A DNA stretch of 64,000 nt. It comes from CAMAXB01 sp036401075 (GTDB lineage Bacteria > Verrucomicrobiota > Verrucomicrobiia > Opitutales > Opitutaceae). Made by a program: the position numbers and the translations under genes. The DNA is taken from assembly GCA_036401075.1 (NCBI GenBank), contig DASWVY010000038.1, positions 74,645 through 138,644 of the forward strand, written 5' to 3'. This document shows, one piece after another, positions 42,923-51,836 of this stretch. The notes under the pieces are model-generated. The model searched no databases, was not told where the DNA came from, and saw only the letters and a list, made by a program, of their open reading frames with translations. Positions within the stretch are counted from its first letter, which is position 1, and the number at the start of each line of letters is the position of its first letter.

Positions 42923-43426
42923 ATGATCCACGAAGTCGCCGGAGACATCCTCCTCACTGAAGCCCCGGCCATCGCCCATGGCGTGGCCCCTCACGATCAC
43001 TTTGACCACGGCCTCGCCCTCGCCCTCCGCACGGACTGGCCGTCCATGTACAAGGACTTCCGCCATTACTGCCACGAGACGACGCCTAAACCCGGCACCT
43101 TGTGGACTTGGAGCGGCGTAGGCGGAAAGCGCATCATCTGCCTGCTGACGCAGAACCCAGTACCCGAGGGCAGCGGACACCCCGGACGTGCCTCGCTGGA
43201 GAACGTCAATCATGCCTTGCACGCGTTGCGCAAACTCGTGCTCGAGGAAAAATTCACCAGCCTCGCCCTGCCCCGTCTGGCCACCGGCGTCGGCGGGCTC
43301 GCGTGGGAAGAGGTGCGTCCGCTGATCAACCGCCATCTCGGCGACCTGCCCCTGCCCATCCTGATCTACACGGTTTATCACAAGGGCGTGAAGGCCAACG
43401 AGGGCCTGCCCGCTGTCGCCCGCTGA
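42923..43426 (+). CDS. Stand-alone macro domain protein
   Basis: 167 residues. The macro domain covers the whole protein: EVAGDILLTEAPAIAHGVAP at the start, LRTDWPSMYKDFRHYCHE, GRASLENVNHALHALRKL, and the ADP-ribose loop LALPRLATGVGGLAWEEVRPLI. This is close to the DarG/ALC1-like type that binds ADP-ribose or removes it from targets. No ADP-ribosyltransferase such as DarT is adjacent, so it is more likely a general ADP-ribose processing enzyme than an antitoxin. Confidence 0.88.
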   Translation: MIHEVAGDILLTEAPAIAHGVAPHDHFDHGLALALRTDWPSMYKDFRHYCHETTPKPGTLWTWSGVGGKRIICLLTQNPVPEGSGHPGRASLENVNHALHALRKLVLEEKFTSLALPRLATGVGGLAWEEVRPLINRHLGDLPLPILIYTVYHKGVKANEGLPAVAR

Positions 43427-43434
43427 GCCGGCGA

Positions 43435-44118
43435 TCAGCGCGTCCGCTTGCGCCGCGTCCCGCCGCTTCGGCGGCGGGCGAGCGCGATTCCGGCCACAAA
43501 TCCGCCGGCGTGAGCCCACCACGCCACCCCGGCGCTGGCCGACCCGGCGGCGAACAGGTCACCGAGCCCGTTCGTCGTCTGTAGCAGAAACCATAGAAAG
43601 AGAAACACGAGCGCCGGGATCGGCAGCACCGGGACGACCCACGGCACCAGCGCGATGATCCACGCGCGTGGAAACAGCGCAAAGTACGCGCCCATGATGC
43701 CGGAGATCGCCCCACTCGCCCCCAGCATCGGAACCGTCGATCCGTGGTCGGCGGCAATCTGCGCCGCGGTCCCCGCCAGGCCCGCGCAGAAATAGATCAG
43801 CCCGAAGCGCCACGGCCCGATCGCGGATTCCACGCTGCGGCCAAACACCCACAGGAACCAGCCATTGCCGAGCAGGTGCAGCACACCGCCGTGCAAAAAC
43901 AGGGCGGTCACGAGGGTGAGCCATTGCCGCTCATCACCCCACCCCGCAATCAGCCGGGACGGAACCACCGCAAATTCCCGGATAAATGCGTCCAGCTCCG
44001 ACTGCCCCGACAGGCTCAACCCGACCTCGTAGACGAACGCCGCGAGGATCACGGCCAGCAAAAAGGCCGTCACCACCGCCGGACGGCGATGCGGCTGACT
44101 GTCCCAAAGCGGTAGCAT
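43435..44118 (-). CDS. Rhomboid-family intramembrane serine protease
   Basis: 227 residues from the ATG at 44118 (MLPLWDSQPHRRPAVVTAFLL). Six or seven membrane helices. Rhomboid hallmarks: WR-like loop region, LFLHGGVLHLLGNGWFLWVFG, the catalytic Ser in MLGASGAISGIMGAYFALFP, and the catalytic His in WWAHAGGFVAGI. The tail is basic (RRRSGGTRRKRTR). It cleaves membrane proteins within or near the bilayer; substrate unknown. It is divergent from the ATP-grasp gene, sharing about 100 bases. Confidence 0.92.
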   Translation of the reverse strand: MLPLWDSQPHRRPAVVTAFLLAVILAAFVYEVGLSLSGQSELDAFIREFAVVPSRLIAGWGDERQWLTLVTALFLHGGVLHLLGNGWFLWVFGRSVESAIGPWRFGLIYFCAGLAGTAAQIAADHGSTVPMLGASGAISGIMGAYFALFPRAWIIALVPWVVPVLPIPALVFLFLWFLLQTTNGLGDLFAAGSASAGVAWWAHAGGFVAGIALARRRSGGTRRKRTR

Positions 44119-44218
44119 CAGCGCAGTAAGGCGGGTTCGACGCCTGCGCCAACCGCCAAAAATCGGACCCAGCCCATGCTTGCCCCCCGGGGGCGGTGCC
44201 TCTTGCCTCGCCCCCTGC

Positions 44219-46717
44219 ATGGCGCCCCGTCCGCTCCTCTCCCGCCCGCTCCACCCGGCCCGCTTGCGCAGCCTGCGCAGCAGCCTGCGGCTGTCGGTGC
44301 GCGATGCCGGACTGACGGATCTTTCGCATGCTGCCGAGTCCACCGGTGGAAACGAAGCGCCGTTCTGGGAGATCGAGCCCCAGCCGCTCGTCATCGATTC
44401 CGCGGAGTGGGCGCTCCTCGAATCCGCCCTGCGCCAGCGCGCCCGGTTCGTGAACGCCTTTCTCGTCGATCTCTACGCGCGCCAGGAAATGCTGAAACAG
44501 CGCCTGCTGCCGCCGGAGGTCGTGCTCGCCGATCCGTACTACCGGCGCCCGTGTCTCGGCCTCGAGCCGCACCGGCAGAACCCCGCCACCCTGCTGCGTT
44601 TCGATCTGGTCAAGACCGACTCAGGCTGGATGTTTGCCTCGACCCATTCGAACACGCCCGTGGGCCTGAGCTACGCGGTGCAGAACCGCCGGTTCATGAC
44701 GCAGGAAGGCGCGGACCTCTACCGCGGCCTCCCGGACTACCACAGCACGATCAATTTTCCGCTGCAGGTCCTCGATGCCCTGCATCAGCTCGCGCCGAAC
44801 TCCGCCCGCGCGCCTTCGATCGTCGTGCTCACCGGCGGTCCGCGCGACCCGTTCTACTCCGAGCACAGCTTCCTCGCCCGCAAAATGGGCCTGCCGCTCG
44901 CCCGCGGTGACGATCTCATCGTCCTCGATAATTCCGTCTACCTGAAGACGATCGCCGGGCTGGAGCGCGTTGATGTCATCTACCGACGCCTGAACGACGC
45001 GCACATTGATCCGGTCGTCTTCTCGACCGATCGTGAGCGCGCCGGCATTCCTGGCCTGCTCCAGTGCATCCGACGCGGCACCGTCGTCCTGGCCAACGCC
45101 ATCGGCACGGGCGTGGCAGAGAACCGTGCGCTCGACGCCGCGCTGCCGCGCCTGATGCGGTTCTACTTTGGCGAGACACCGGTGCTGCCCTCCGTGCCCA
45201 CCTACACGTGCGGTGACACCGACCAGCTCGACTTCATCATGGATCAGCGGGATGAGCTGATCATCCGCCCCGTCCACGAGCGCCGTCTGGCCGACCCGCG
45301 CCCGCCCTTGCGGCCCGAGGATTTACTGGGCCCGAACGGCCTCGGTCAGGCCGTGCGCGAACACCCGCACGAGTTCGTCGCCCAGCGCCGCATCGCGCCG
45401 CTTCCGGTCGCGCCCGGCCAGCGCAAGTCGCCGCCGTTCCGACTCAGCGCCTTTGTGCTTTCCAACGGACGCCAGTACGACGTGTTTCCCGGCGGACTCG
45501 TCCGCCTGGGTGCCGGTGATCCGCCCGCCCAGCGCGTCGGCACCACGGCTGACGCGATTGTGCTCGCCTCAACCGACACCGGCGCGGGCGCGGTGGCCGA
45601 CCTCGAGGCCACGGTCGCAAGCGGCGTCAGCATCACGACGCTCGGCTCCCGTCCCGCCGAGCATCTGTTCTGGCTCGGACGCTACCTCGAGCGCGCCGAA
45701 TCCACCGCGCGCATGGCTGCGATCCTCGACGACGTCGCCCTCGAGGAAATTCCCGCGCGCGACCGCCGTCGCTGGCTGCCCGTCTGGCGCGGCCTGCTGG
45801 AGGCCACCGGCCAGGTGCATGAAAAAATCACCGCGCGCGCGAATCCGCAGGCCACGCTTTCGTCCGACCTGACCTGGCGGATGACGCTCGATGCGGACAA
45901 CCCCGGCTCGATCTATTCCTCGGTCTCCGCCGCCTGCGACAACGCCCGGCAGCTGCGTGACTATGTGAGCCCGGAGGTGTGGACGATCCTCACACGCCTG
46001 CTCGGACGCCTGGATCACCTGCGCTCGCCCCGGCGTAACCGCGGGGGCCATCAGCGCCGCGCGCCGGAGTCGCCCGCCGCCACGGCTATCGCGTCGGTGA
46101 TCACCGACGTGAACGCTCTCCTTGCGACCGCCGAGCGAACGCTGTTGCACGACGCCGGCTGGCATTTTCTGCGCATGGGCCTGCATCTCGAGCGCGGTAT
46201 CATGACCTGCAGCGCGCTGCGCCATGTCATCGGATCGCACGATGAAGCGGCGGTTTCCGTCACGGCCTCGATGATCTATCGCGACAATCCGGAGCTTTCC
46301 GCCCTGCTCCGCATGTTGGGCTCACAGGACGCCTACCGCCGGCTCTACCAGACGCGCAGTCAGCCTCGTTTTGTGGCGCAGCTTTTTCTCCAGCAGAGCG
46401 AGGCGCCGCGCAGCATCTTCTACAATCTGCATCACATGCGGATGAGCCTGCACGCGATCCAGCGCAACACCGAGCGGACGCCATCAGCTCCCGCCCAGAG
46501 CGTGGCCGACATCCTCCATTTTCTCGGGAGCCTCCGACTCGACCAGCACTTCGGGCAACGCGACGCCACCGACGCGCAGGATCGCCAGTCGCTCGGCGAA
46601 CTGCTCGCCGATCTGCTCAGCCGCCTGTACCAGCTCCATCCCTTGCTGAGTGATCACTACTTCAGCCACCAGGCGCGGCTCACTCCCGCCGACCGCCAGG
46701 CTGAGCTCACGCTCTGA
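44219..46717 (+). CDS. Circularly permuted ATP-grasp / alpha-E fusion protein
   Basis: 832 residues from the ATG at 44219; a start at 44180 is possible but adds an unlikely Gly/Cys stretch. Residues about 1-460 are the circularly permuted type 2 ATP-grasp domain (DPYYRRPC, RFDLVKTDSGWMF, NTPVGLSYAVQNRR, QLDFIMDQRDELIIRP). Residues about 500-830 are the alpha-E helical domain (RPAEHLFWLGRYLERAESTARM, LLHDAGWHFLRMGLHLERG). These domains usually form separate genes next to transglutaminase and Anbu peptidase genes, in a putative peptide-ligation/degradation system. Here they are fused and those partners are absent. Confidence 0.9.
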   Translation: MAPRPLLSRPLHPARLRSLRSSLRLSVRDAGLTDLSHAAESTGGNEAPFWEIEPQPLVIDSAEWALLESALRQRARFVNAFLVDLYARQEMLKQRLLPPEVVLADPYYRRPCLGLEPHRQNPATLLRFDLVKTDSGWMFASTHSNTPVGLSYAVQNRRFMTQEGADLYRGLPDYHSTINFPLQVLDALHQLAPNSARAPSIVVLTGGPRDPFYSEHSFLARKMGLPLARGDDLIVLDNSVYLKTIAGLERVDVIYRRLNDAHIDPVVFSTDRERAGIPGLLQCIRRGTVVLANAIGTGVAENRALDAALPRLMRFYFGETPVLPSVPTYTCGDTDQLDFIMDQRDELIIRPVHERRLADPRPPLRPEDLLGPNGLGQAVREHPHEFVAQRRIAPLPVAPGQRKSPPFRLSAFVLSNGRQYDVFPGGLVRLGAGDPPAQRVGTTADAIVLASTDTGAGAVADLEATVASGVSITTLGSRPAEHLFWLGRYLERAESTARMAAILDDVALEEIPARDRRRWLPVWRGLLEATGQVHEKITARANPQATLSSDLTWRMTLDADNPGSIYSSVSAACDNARQLRDYVSPEVWTILTRLLGRLDHLRSPRRNRGGHQRRAPESPAATAIASVITDVNALLATAERTLLHDAGWHFLRMGLHLERGIMTCSALRHVIGSHDEAAVSVTASMIYRDNPELSALLRMLGSQDAYRRLYQTRSQPRFVAQLFLQQSEAPRSIFYNLHHMRMSLHAIQRNTERTPSAPAQSVADILHFLGSLRLDQHFGQRDATDAQDRQSLGELLADLLSRLYQLHPLLSDHYFSHQARLTPADRQAELTL

Positions 46718-46758
46718 TTCGGAAGTTCTGATGTAGCCGGAGCCAGCAAGCGCGAGGT

Positions 46759-47205
46759 TCACACCTCGTCGCGACGGCGGGTGTCAGCCACCACGCCATT
46801 GATCCGCCAGCCGGCGTCCTCCCGAATCAACAGGTAGCGATAGCGCACCGGACTGCCCTCAGCGGGAGTCACACGCACGGAGACTTCGCCGGTGACGCCG
46901 TTGTCCCGGGCGAGACTGAACTCGGCGCGGCGGTTGGCCGCGATCTCCGGATAGCCACGGCGCACCATCACGACGAAGGCCTCCAGGGGAAACTGGGCGC
47001 GAATCGACGCCGACGCGCAAGCGTAGGCATCGGCGGGACGATCCTCGCGCCACGCGGTCAGTTGCGCCGATACGATGGTCTCCATTGCGGCCTTCACGTC
47101 AGGTCGACTGGGGCGCAGCGCCGGCTCCGCCGCGATAAGGAGCGTCCCACTCAGCCACAGCACCAGGGTCAGACCCAGCCCGAGAAAACGTCCCGACGGG
47201 ATCAT
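46759..47205 (-). CDS. DUF4864-type exported protein
   Basis: 148 residues from the ATG at 47205 (MIPSGRFLGLGLTLVLWL). Signal peptide about 1-26. The mature part matches the DUF4864 / NTF2-like pattern: IVSAQLTAWREDRPADAYACAS, FVVMVRRGYPEI, GEVSVRVTP, YRYLLIREDAGWRINGVV. Function unknown; these folds often bind small molecules. It lies five bases after the metalloprotease stop on the same strand and is probably co-transcribed. A fragment of family B (near 46731) follows it. Confidence 0.82.
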   Translation of the reverse strand: MIPSGRFLGLGLTLVLWLSGTLLIAAEPALRPSRPDVKAAMETIVSAQLTAWREDRPADAYACASASIRAQFPLEAFVVMVRRGYPEIAANRRAEFSLARDNGVTGEVSVRVTPAEGSPVRYRYLLIREDAGWRINGVVADTRRRDEV

Positions 47206-47209
47206 CACG

Positions 47210-49705
47210 TCAGTCAAGTTCGCAGGCCAACGTCGTTCCGATCGGCTGTCCCGGCGGGGCCGGGCTGACCGGAGGCGGCGTGTACTCGCGGGGATTCGCA
47301 AAAAAGTCCGCGATCTGACGCGCCCCCTGCAGCAAATGCGCACGCTGCGCGGTGTACGACGCCTGCCCAGCGGCCGTCTGCAAGGCGGCCTGGAGCGCTT
47401 CGAGTTCGGCCATCACCACCGCCTTGACCTGCGGTGCCGCCCGCGGCGTGGCCGCCAGCGTGAACAGGCGCGAAAGCGCCACGGTCGATACGACGCGCTG
47501 CACCTCGCCCGCATAGTCGGCGCCGGCTTGGGTGCGCCAGGTGGCATCGAGCACGGCCGTGAGCAGTTCCTCCAGACCGGGGGCTTCGGCATTCAGCGCG
47601 TGCTGCTGCACGAGCCGTCCGGCGCGATCCGCGTTGAGCAGGAGATCGAAGGTCAGGCCGGCGGCCGCCTCCGCAGGCGCGAGGGCGTCAAAGGTCAGCC
47701 CGGTGCGACTGGCGAAAAGTTCACGATGCCGCCCGTAGCCAGGCGGACGCGGGGGGATCAGGCTGAGCAGCGACGTCGGCAGCGCCAGCGTGTCGGGCTT
47801 CACCGCGGCCAGCACTGCGGCCAAGGCCCGGCGCTGCTCCGTGGCCGGCACCGGGATCAGCGGAACCTGACCGTCGCCGCGCAGCGCATACGTGTAGGTG
47901 GTGCCGGCGATGACCTTGCTCGCCGCCTCGAGCTGATAGCGATGGGCGAGATAGAGCGGAACGAGGGTTTCCTCGAGCGTTGCGAGCGGACGTCCGCGCG
48001 GGATCGCGTTCTCCCCGAAGCGAGCCAGCGCCGCCGCGCGTACGGTGAGAACGCGCTGGAACTCATCCACCGCATTGCTCCCGTTATCCCACAGGTGCGT
48101 GGCGGGATGCGCGCTACCGAGCGGGCGGGCGTCCGGGTCGGTCAGGTAACCGAGGCCGCGGGCACGGGCGTCGGTCAGGATCTTTTCCAACCCGGCCGCG
48201 GCATCGGCGCCGGGTGCGAATTGCCGGTAGCCGTAATCGACTGCAACCTTGTCCCAGGCTCCGATCTCGCCGGTGTATGCCTGATCGAGCGAGGGCACCG
48301 CGCCCTGCAGGAGGGCGAGTGGGTGCGGGTAATCCATCACCGACGAGCGGTCCGCCGTGCTCGCGTAGAAATTATGAGCAATACCCAGCGTGTGGCCGAC
48401 CTCGTGGGCGGAAAGCTGGCGCAGCCGCGCGAGCGCCATGCGCTCCATGGCCGGCGAAGCCGGACGGCCTTCCTCGTAGGGCGCGAGCAGACCTTCGGCG
48501 ATGAGGTAATCCTGGCGGACGCGCAACGAACCGAGCGACACGTGGCCCTTGATGATTTCGCCCGTGCGCGGATCGGCGATGCTGGCACCGTAGGACCAGC
48601 CGCGCGTGGCGCGGTGCACCCACTGGATGACGTTGTAGCGCACATCCATCGGGTCCGCGTCCTCCGGAAGCATCTCCACGCGGTAGGCATTGATGAAGCC
48701 CGCAGCCTCAAACGCCTGGGCCCACCAGCGGGCGCCATCGAGCAGCGCGGAGCGGATCGGCTCCGGGGTGGCGGGATCGAGGTAGTAGATGATCGGCGTG
48801 ACGGGTTCGCTGCGCTCGGCGGACGGGTCCTTCTTCACCAGCCGGTGCCGGTTGATGAAGCGCCGCGTGATCGGCTCGCCGATCGGAGTCGAGTAGTCGG
48901 CAAACGAAGTGCCAAAGTAGCCCGCGCGGGGATCGAAAAGGCGGGGCTCGTAGCCCGGATCGGGTAACCGGATGAACGAATGACGCTCGCGCACGGTGAG
49001 CGCGCGCGGATCGGGCGCGACATCGCGGACGTATTCACCGGGCTCGTTGCCCGCGAACGTGAGGATGACCTCGACCTCGGTGTTGCGCGGAAAGGCCTTG
49101 GTCCGTGGCAGGTGAAACGCGCTGCGTTTCGCATCGAGCGTGAACGTGCCCTGGCGCGTCTGACGCAGCGAACCGATCACGTCATGCGCATCACGCAGAT
49201 AGAATTCCGTGGCGTCGACGAGGACGCGTCCGTCCTCCTCCGCCGCGACCTCGAAGCCCGCCAGGACGGATTGAGCAAAAGAATCCTCCACCGCCCGCCG
49301 CTCGGCCGCGCTGCCCAGCTCGGCCCGGAAGGCGAGGTTGCGCTGGACGAGGAGCACGCGCGGACCGCTGCGCACAAAGCGCACCAGCCGTTCGCTGCTC
49401 AGCTGCCCGCGATCAAGGCCGATGTCGTTGGAGCCCAGTCCGGCCGGCAGCGAGGCCACGTAGAGGAAATCCTCGTCGAGGCGCGGAATCTCGAGCCAAA
49501 GCTTGCCGGCCTTTTCATCCCAATGGAGCGGGAAGAAGCCGGGCATGGTCTGCAGGTCCTTCACCTTGTCTGTGAGGGTGGCGCGGGCGGCAGCCGACGC
49601 GGGCGGCGCACTCGGCGCGGCCGACTGGGCCGAGGCGGTCGCACTCGCATAGCCGGAGAGCGCGCAGGCCAGGGTGAACAACGCGGACACGGATAAGATT
49701 TTCAT
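47210..49705 (-). CDS. Exported zinc metalloprotease (DUF5117/DUF4953 type)
   Basis: 831 residues from the ATG at 49705 (MKILSVSALFTLACALSGYA), signal peptide about 1-30. A DUF5117-like N-terminal region (FLYVASLPAGLGSNDIGLDRGQL) precedes the metzincin-type catalytic part: zinc motif HEVGHTLGIAHNF with three His and Glu, and a Met-turn-like SVMDYPHP. The C-terminal region is helical. Such large secreted metalloproteases are common in Bacteroidota and Verrucomicrobiota. It heads a two-gene unit with the DUF4864 gene. Confidence 0.9.
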   Translation of the reverse strand: MKILSVSALFTLACALSGYASATASAQSAAPSAPPASAAARATLTDKVKDLQTMPGFFPLHWDEKAGKLWLEIPRLDEDFLYVASLPAGLGSNDIGLDRGQLSSERLVRFVRSGPRVLLVQRNLAFRAELGSAAERRAVEDSFAQSVLAGFEVAAEEDGRVLVDATEFYLRDAHDVIGSLRQTRQGTFTLDAKRSAFHLPRTKAFPRNTEVEVILTFAGNEPGEYVRDVAPDPRALTVRERHSFIRLPDPGYEPRLFDPRAGYFGTSFADYSTPIGEPITRRFINRHRLVKKDPSAERSEPVTPIIYYLDPATPEPIRSALLDGARWWAQAFEAAGFINAYRVEMLPEDADPMDVRYNVIQWVHRATRGWSYGASIADPRTGEIIKGHVSLGSLRVRQDYLIAEGLLAPYEEGRPASPAMERMALARLRQLSAHEVGHTLGIAHNFYASTADRSSVMDYPHPLALLQGAVPSLDQAYTGEIGAWDKVAVDYGYRQFAPGADAAAGLEKILTDARARGLGYLTDPDARPLGSAHPATHLWDNGSNAVDEFQRVLTVRAAALARFGENAIPRGRPLATLEETLVPLYLAHRYQLEAASKVIAGTTYTYALRGDGQVPLIPVPATEQRRALAAVLAAVKPDTLALPTSLLSLIPPRPPGYGRHRELFASRTGLTFDALAPAEAAAGLTFDLLLNADRAGRLVQQHALNAEAPGLEELLTAVLDATWRTQAGADYAGEVQRVVSTVALSRLFTLAATPRAAPQVKAVVMAELEALQAALQTAAGQASYTAQRAHLLQGARQIADFFANPREYTPPPVSPAPPGQPIGTTLACELD

Positions 49706-49886
49706 GGGAGTAAGCAGGAGTGACAGGCCGGGGCGTTGATGCGGAGCGAAGCAGCGCAAGGCGGCGGTTTCGACCCTTTTCCCAGAGCAACCCGCAGGCC
49801 ATCGAGGGATGCAGCCGCGAAAAGGAGGCGCCGGCACAGCGCGTTTGTCCATTGTCGGGCCGGACCAGGTCGGCTCGGCTGGCGTC

Positions 49887-50699
49887 ATGACGATTCCCTT
49901 CTTCTGGGTCGATGCGTTCACCGATCGTCCGTTTGCCGGCAATCCGGCCGCGGTGTGTCCGCTGGACTCCTGGCCGGAGGACGCGCTGCTGCAGCGCATG
50001 GCGTGGCAGCACGGGCTGTCGGAGACGGCCTTCATCGTCCAGACCGGTCCGGCCCGCTTTCACCTGCGCTGGTTCACGCCGGCGGTGGAGGTCGACCTCT
50101 GCGGTCACGCCACGCTCGCGACCGCCCACGTGCTGTTCAACGAGCGCCGGCTCGATAAGCCCGCGATCACCTTTGACTCACGCAGCGGTCCGTTGGTGGT
50201 CCGGCGCGCGGAGGAGAATCGGCTGGAACTCAATTTTCCCGCCACACCGCCCGAGGTCGACGCGGACCCACAGCTCGCGTTGGACCTCGAGGCGGCCCTC
50301 GGCGTGAAGCCGGCGTGGATTGGTCGGAATCGTTTCGACAAGCTCGTGCTGCTGGCCGATCCCGGCGTCGTGCGCGCACTGCGGCCCGACTTCGGACGGC
50401 TGGCGGCCATCCGCAGCCGCGGGGTGATCGTCACGGCCCGGGGCGATGACGGGTGCGACTTCATCTCGCGCTTTTTCGCACCCCAGTCGGGCATCCCTGA
50501 AGATCCCGTGACCGGCTCGGCGCATTGCGCGTTGGTGCCCTTCTGGGCTCAACGCCTCGGCCGGACCCACTTCCGCGCGCGTCAGGTTTCGGCGCGCGGC
50601 GGCGAACTTTGGTGCCGGCTGGAGGGCGACCGGGTGACAATCGCCGGACGGGCCGTAACTTACTTGAGCGGGACGGTAACAATCACGTGCTCGATGTAG
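49887..50699 (+). CDS. PhzF-family isomerase
   Basis: 270 residues from the ATG at 49887 (MTIPFFWVDAFTDRPFAGNPA). PhzF-like fold of two similar halves with the catalytic Glu in GLSETAFIV and signature motifs FTPAVEVDLCGHATLATAH and SGIPEDPVTGSAHCAL. In phenazine producers PhzF isomerises trans-2,3-dihydro-3-hydroxyanthranilate, but most relatives have unknown substrates and no phz genes are here. The last codons ATG TAG are supplied by the family B repeat that starts at 50694. Confidence 0.92.
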   Translation: MTIPFFWVDAFTDRPFAGNPAAVCPLDSWPEDALLQRMAWQHGLSETAFIVQTGPARFHLRWFTPAVEVDLCGHATLATAHVLFNERRLDKPAITFDSRSGPLVVRRAEENRLELNFPATPPEVDADPQLALDLEAALGVKPAWIGRNRFDKLVLLADPGVVRALRPDFGRLAAIRSRGVIVTARGDDGCDFISRFFAPQSGIPEDPVTGSAHCALVPFWAQRLGRTHFRARQVSARGGELWCRLEGDRVTIAGRAVTYLSGTVTITCSM

Positions 50700-50776
50700 C
50701 CGGGCTCGCTGAGCCCGGTGCTCGGGATGCCGGCCTAAATCCCCCAGACCGGGCTCAGCGAGCCCGGCTACATCGA
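50694..50776. repeat. Family B palindromic repeat overlapping the phzF stop
   Basis: Left arm TCGATGTAGCCGGGCTCGCTG and AGCCCGG; right arm CCGGGCTCAGCGAGCCCGGC followed by TACATCGA. The two arms are almost perfect inverted copies over about 30 bases. The first six bases include the last sense codon and TAG of phzF. Confidence 0.9.
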
Positions 50777-50852
50777 TCCGCCACGCATCCGCTAAGAGAT
50801 GGAACGCGTACTGGTCTAAGCAGTCTGACTCCGCACCCTTCTCTTTCCCACC

Positions 50853-51719
50853 ATGTCGTCTCGTTCCCTTTTCACCTCCCTGCTTTTCACGGCTTCCGCG
50901 GCACTTGTCAGCGCCCAGGCGCCAGCGCCGGCGCTCGTTGAGTCCTACTCCACTCGCGTTGGCTACTCTTCCGATGCAGACATCGGCGGCGCCAGCGTGG
51001 CGGTCTCCCACTTTGAGGCCGCGATCAACGGTCGTTTCGCCGCCGGAAGCGCCGGCATGGGACTCACCGGCCTTAATTTCAAAACGTACCTGATTGATGC
51101 GACCGGCCTGGTCCCGGTGCCTGACTCGCTGCAAGAGGCGTCGCTCACCCTCGGCCTGCAACGGCAGCTGTCCCCGACTTGGTCGGCCATGGCTGTGCTC
51201 AAGCCCGGCTTCTACGGTGATTTCGAGGATCTCGATGGCGACAGCTTTAACGCGCCGTTCCTCTTCATGGCCAACTATGCTACCAAGGAGGAGCTCGTGT
51301 GGACGTTTGGCCTGAATGTGAACCTGTTTTCCGAAAATCCGGTGCTTCCGCTGGTCGGTGTGCGCTGGCGCTTCGCGCCGGACTGGACGCTGGCTGTCGC
51401 TTTTCCCCGCACCGCGGTGAGCTACCAGGCGAGCAAGGCGCTCACCTATTCGGTCGGCATCCGGTTCGAGGGCGGCAATTATCGCATCACCGAGAGCCCG
51501 CTCCCCACCTTGGGCGGCGCGCGACTCAACGACACGTATCTCGACTTCACCGAAATTCGCGTGGGTGCCGGCGCCAGCCTCGCCCTCACTGAGACGATGA
51601 AGCTCGAACTCGAGGCCGGCGTGATGACGGATCGAAAATTCGATTACTTCGATCGCGATTTCACCCTGAACGGCGATGCCGGGGCGTTTGTTTCGCTGAG
51701 TCTCAACGGGCGGTTCTGA
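50853..51719 (+). CDS. DUF6268-like outer-membrane beta-barrel protein
   Basis: 288 residues with a signal peptide (1-21, LLFTASAALVSAQ). The mature part alternates short amphipathic strands and ends with aromatic Phe (VSLSLNGRF), typical for outer-membrane barrels. Strand examples: LKPGFYGDF, LVWTFGLNVNLF, WRFAPDWTLAVAF, YLDFTEIRVGAGASLAL. It resembles the DUF6268 group; function unknown. It is a single gene flanked by repeats on both sides. Confidence 0.72.
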   Translation: MSSRSLFTSLLFTASAALVSAQAPAPALVESYSTRVGYSSDADIGGASVAVSHFEAAINGRFAAGSAGMGLTGLNFKTYLIDATGLVPVPDSLQEASLTLGLQRQLSPTWSAMAVLKPGFYGDFEDLDGDSFNAPFLFMANYATKEELVWTFGLNVNLFSENPVLPLVGVRWRFAPDWTLAVAFPRTAVSYQASKALTYSVGIRFEGGNYRITESPLPTLGGARLNDTYLDFTEIRVGAGASLALTETMKLELEAGVMTDRKFDYFDRDFTLNGDAGAFVSLSLNGRF

Positions 51720-51740
51720 GCGCGACTACGTTTCAGAACG

Positions 51741-51826
51741 GGTGGAGCGCGTTGTCCTCAACGCGCTGGATTGGCGTCGGCGTCAGGCGATTCGATCCAG
51801 CGTCTTGAGGGCAAGCCGCTCCACCG
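51741..51826. repeat. Family A palindromic repeat, copy 6
   Basis: GGTGGAGCGCGTTGTCC at the left and GAGGGCAAGCCGCTCCACC at the right form the outer arms. It lies between the DUF6268 gene and the converging response regulator gene. Confidence 0.85.
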
Positions 51827-51836
51827 CAAGACCACT

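Noticed and set aside
42923..43426. Macro domain gene as a DarTG antitoxin
   Set aside because: No DarT-like toxin lies next to it, and the neighbours are unrelated.
46731..46758. A full family B repeat after the ATP-grasp gene
   Set aside because: Only the first bases (GATGTAGCCGGAGC) match; the inverted arm is missing, so it is listed only as a fragment in the text of the neighbouring gene.
49887..50699. Phenazine biosynthesis cluster around the PhzF gene
   Set aside because: No other phz genes are present; PhzF-like proteins are common outside phenazine pathways.
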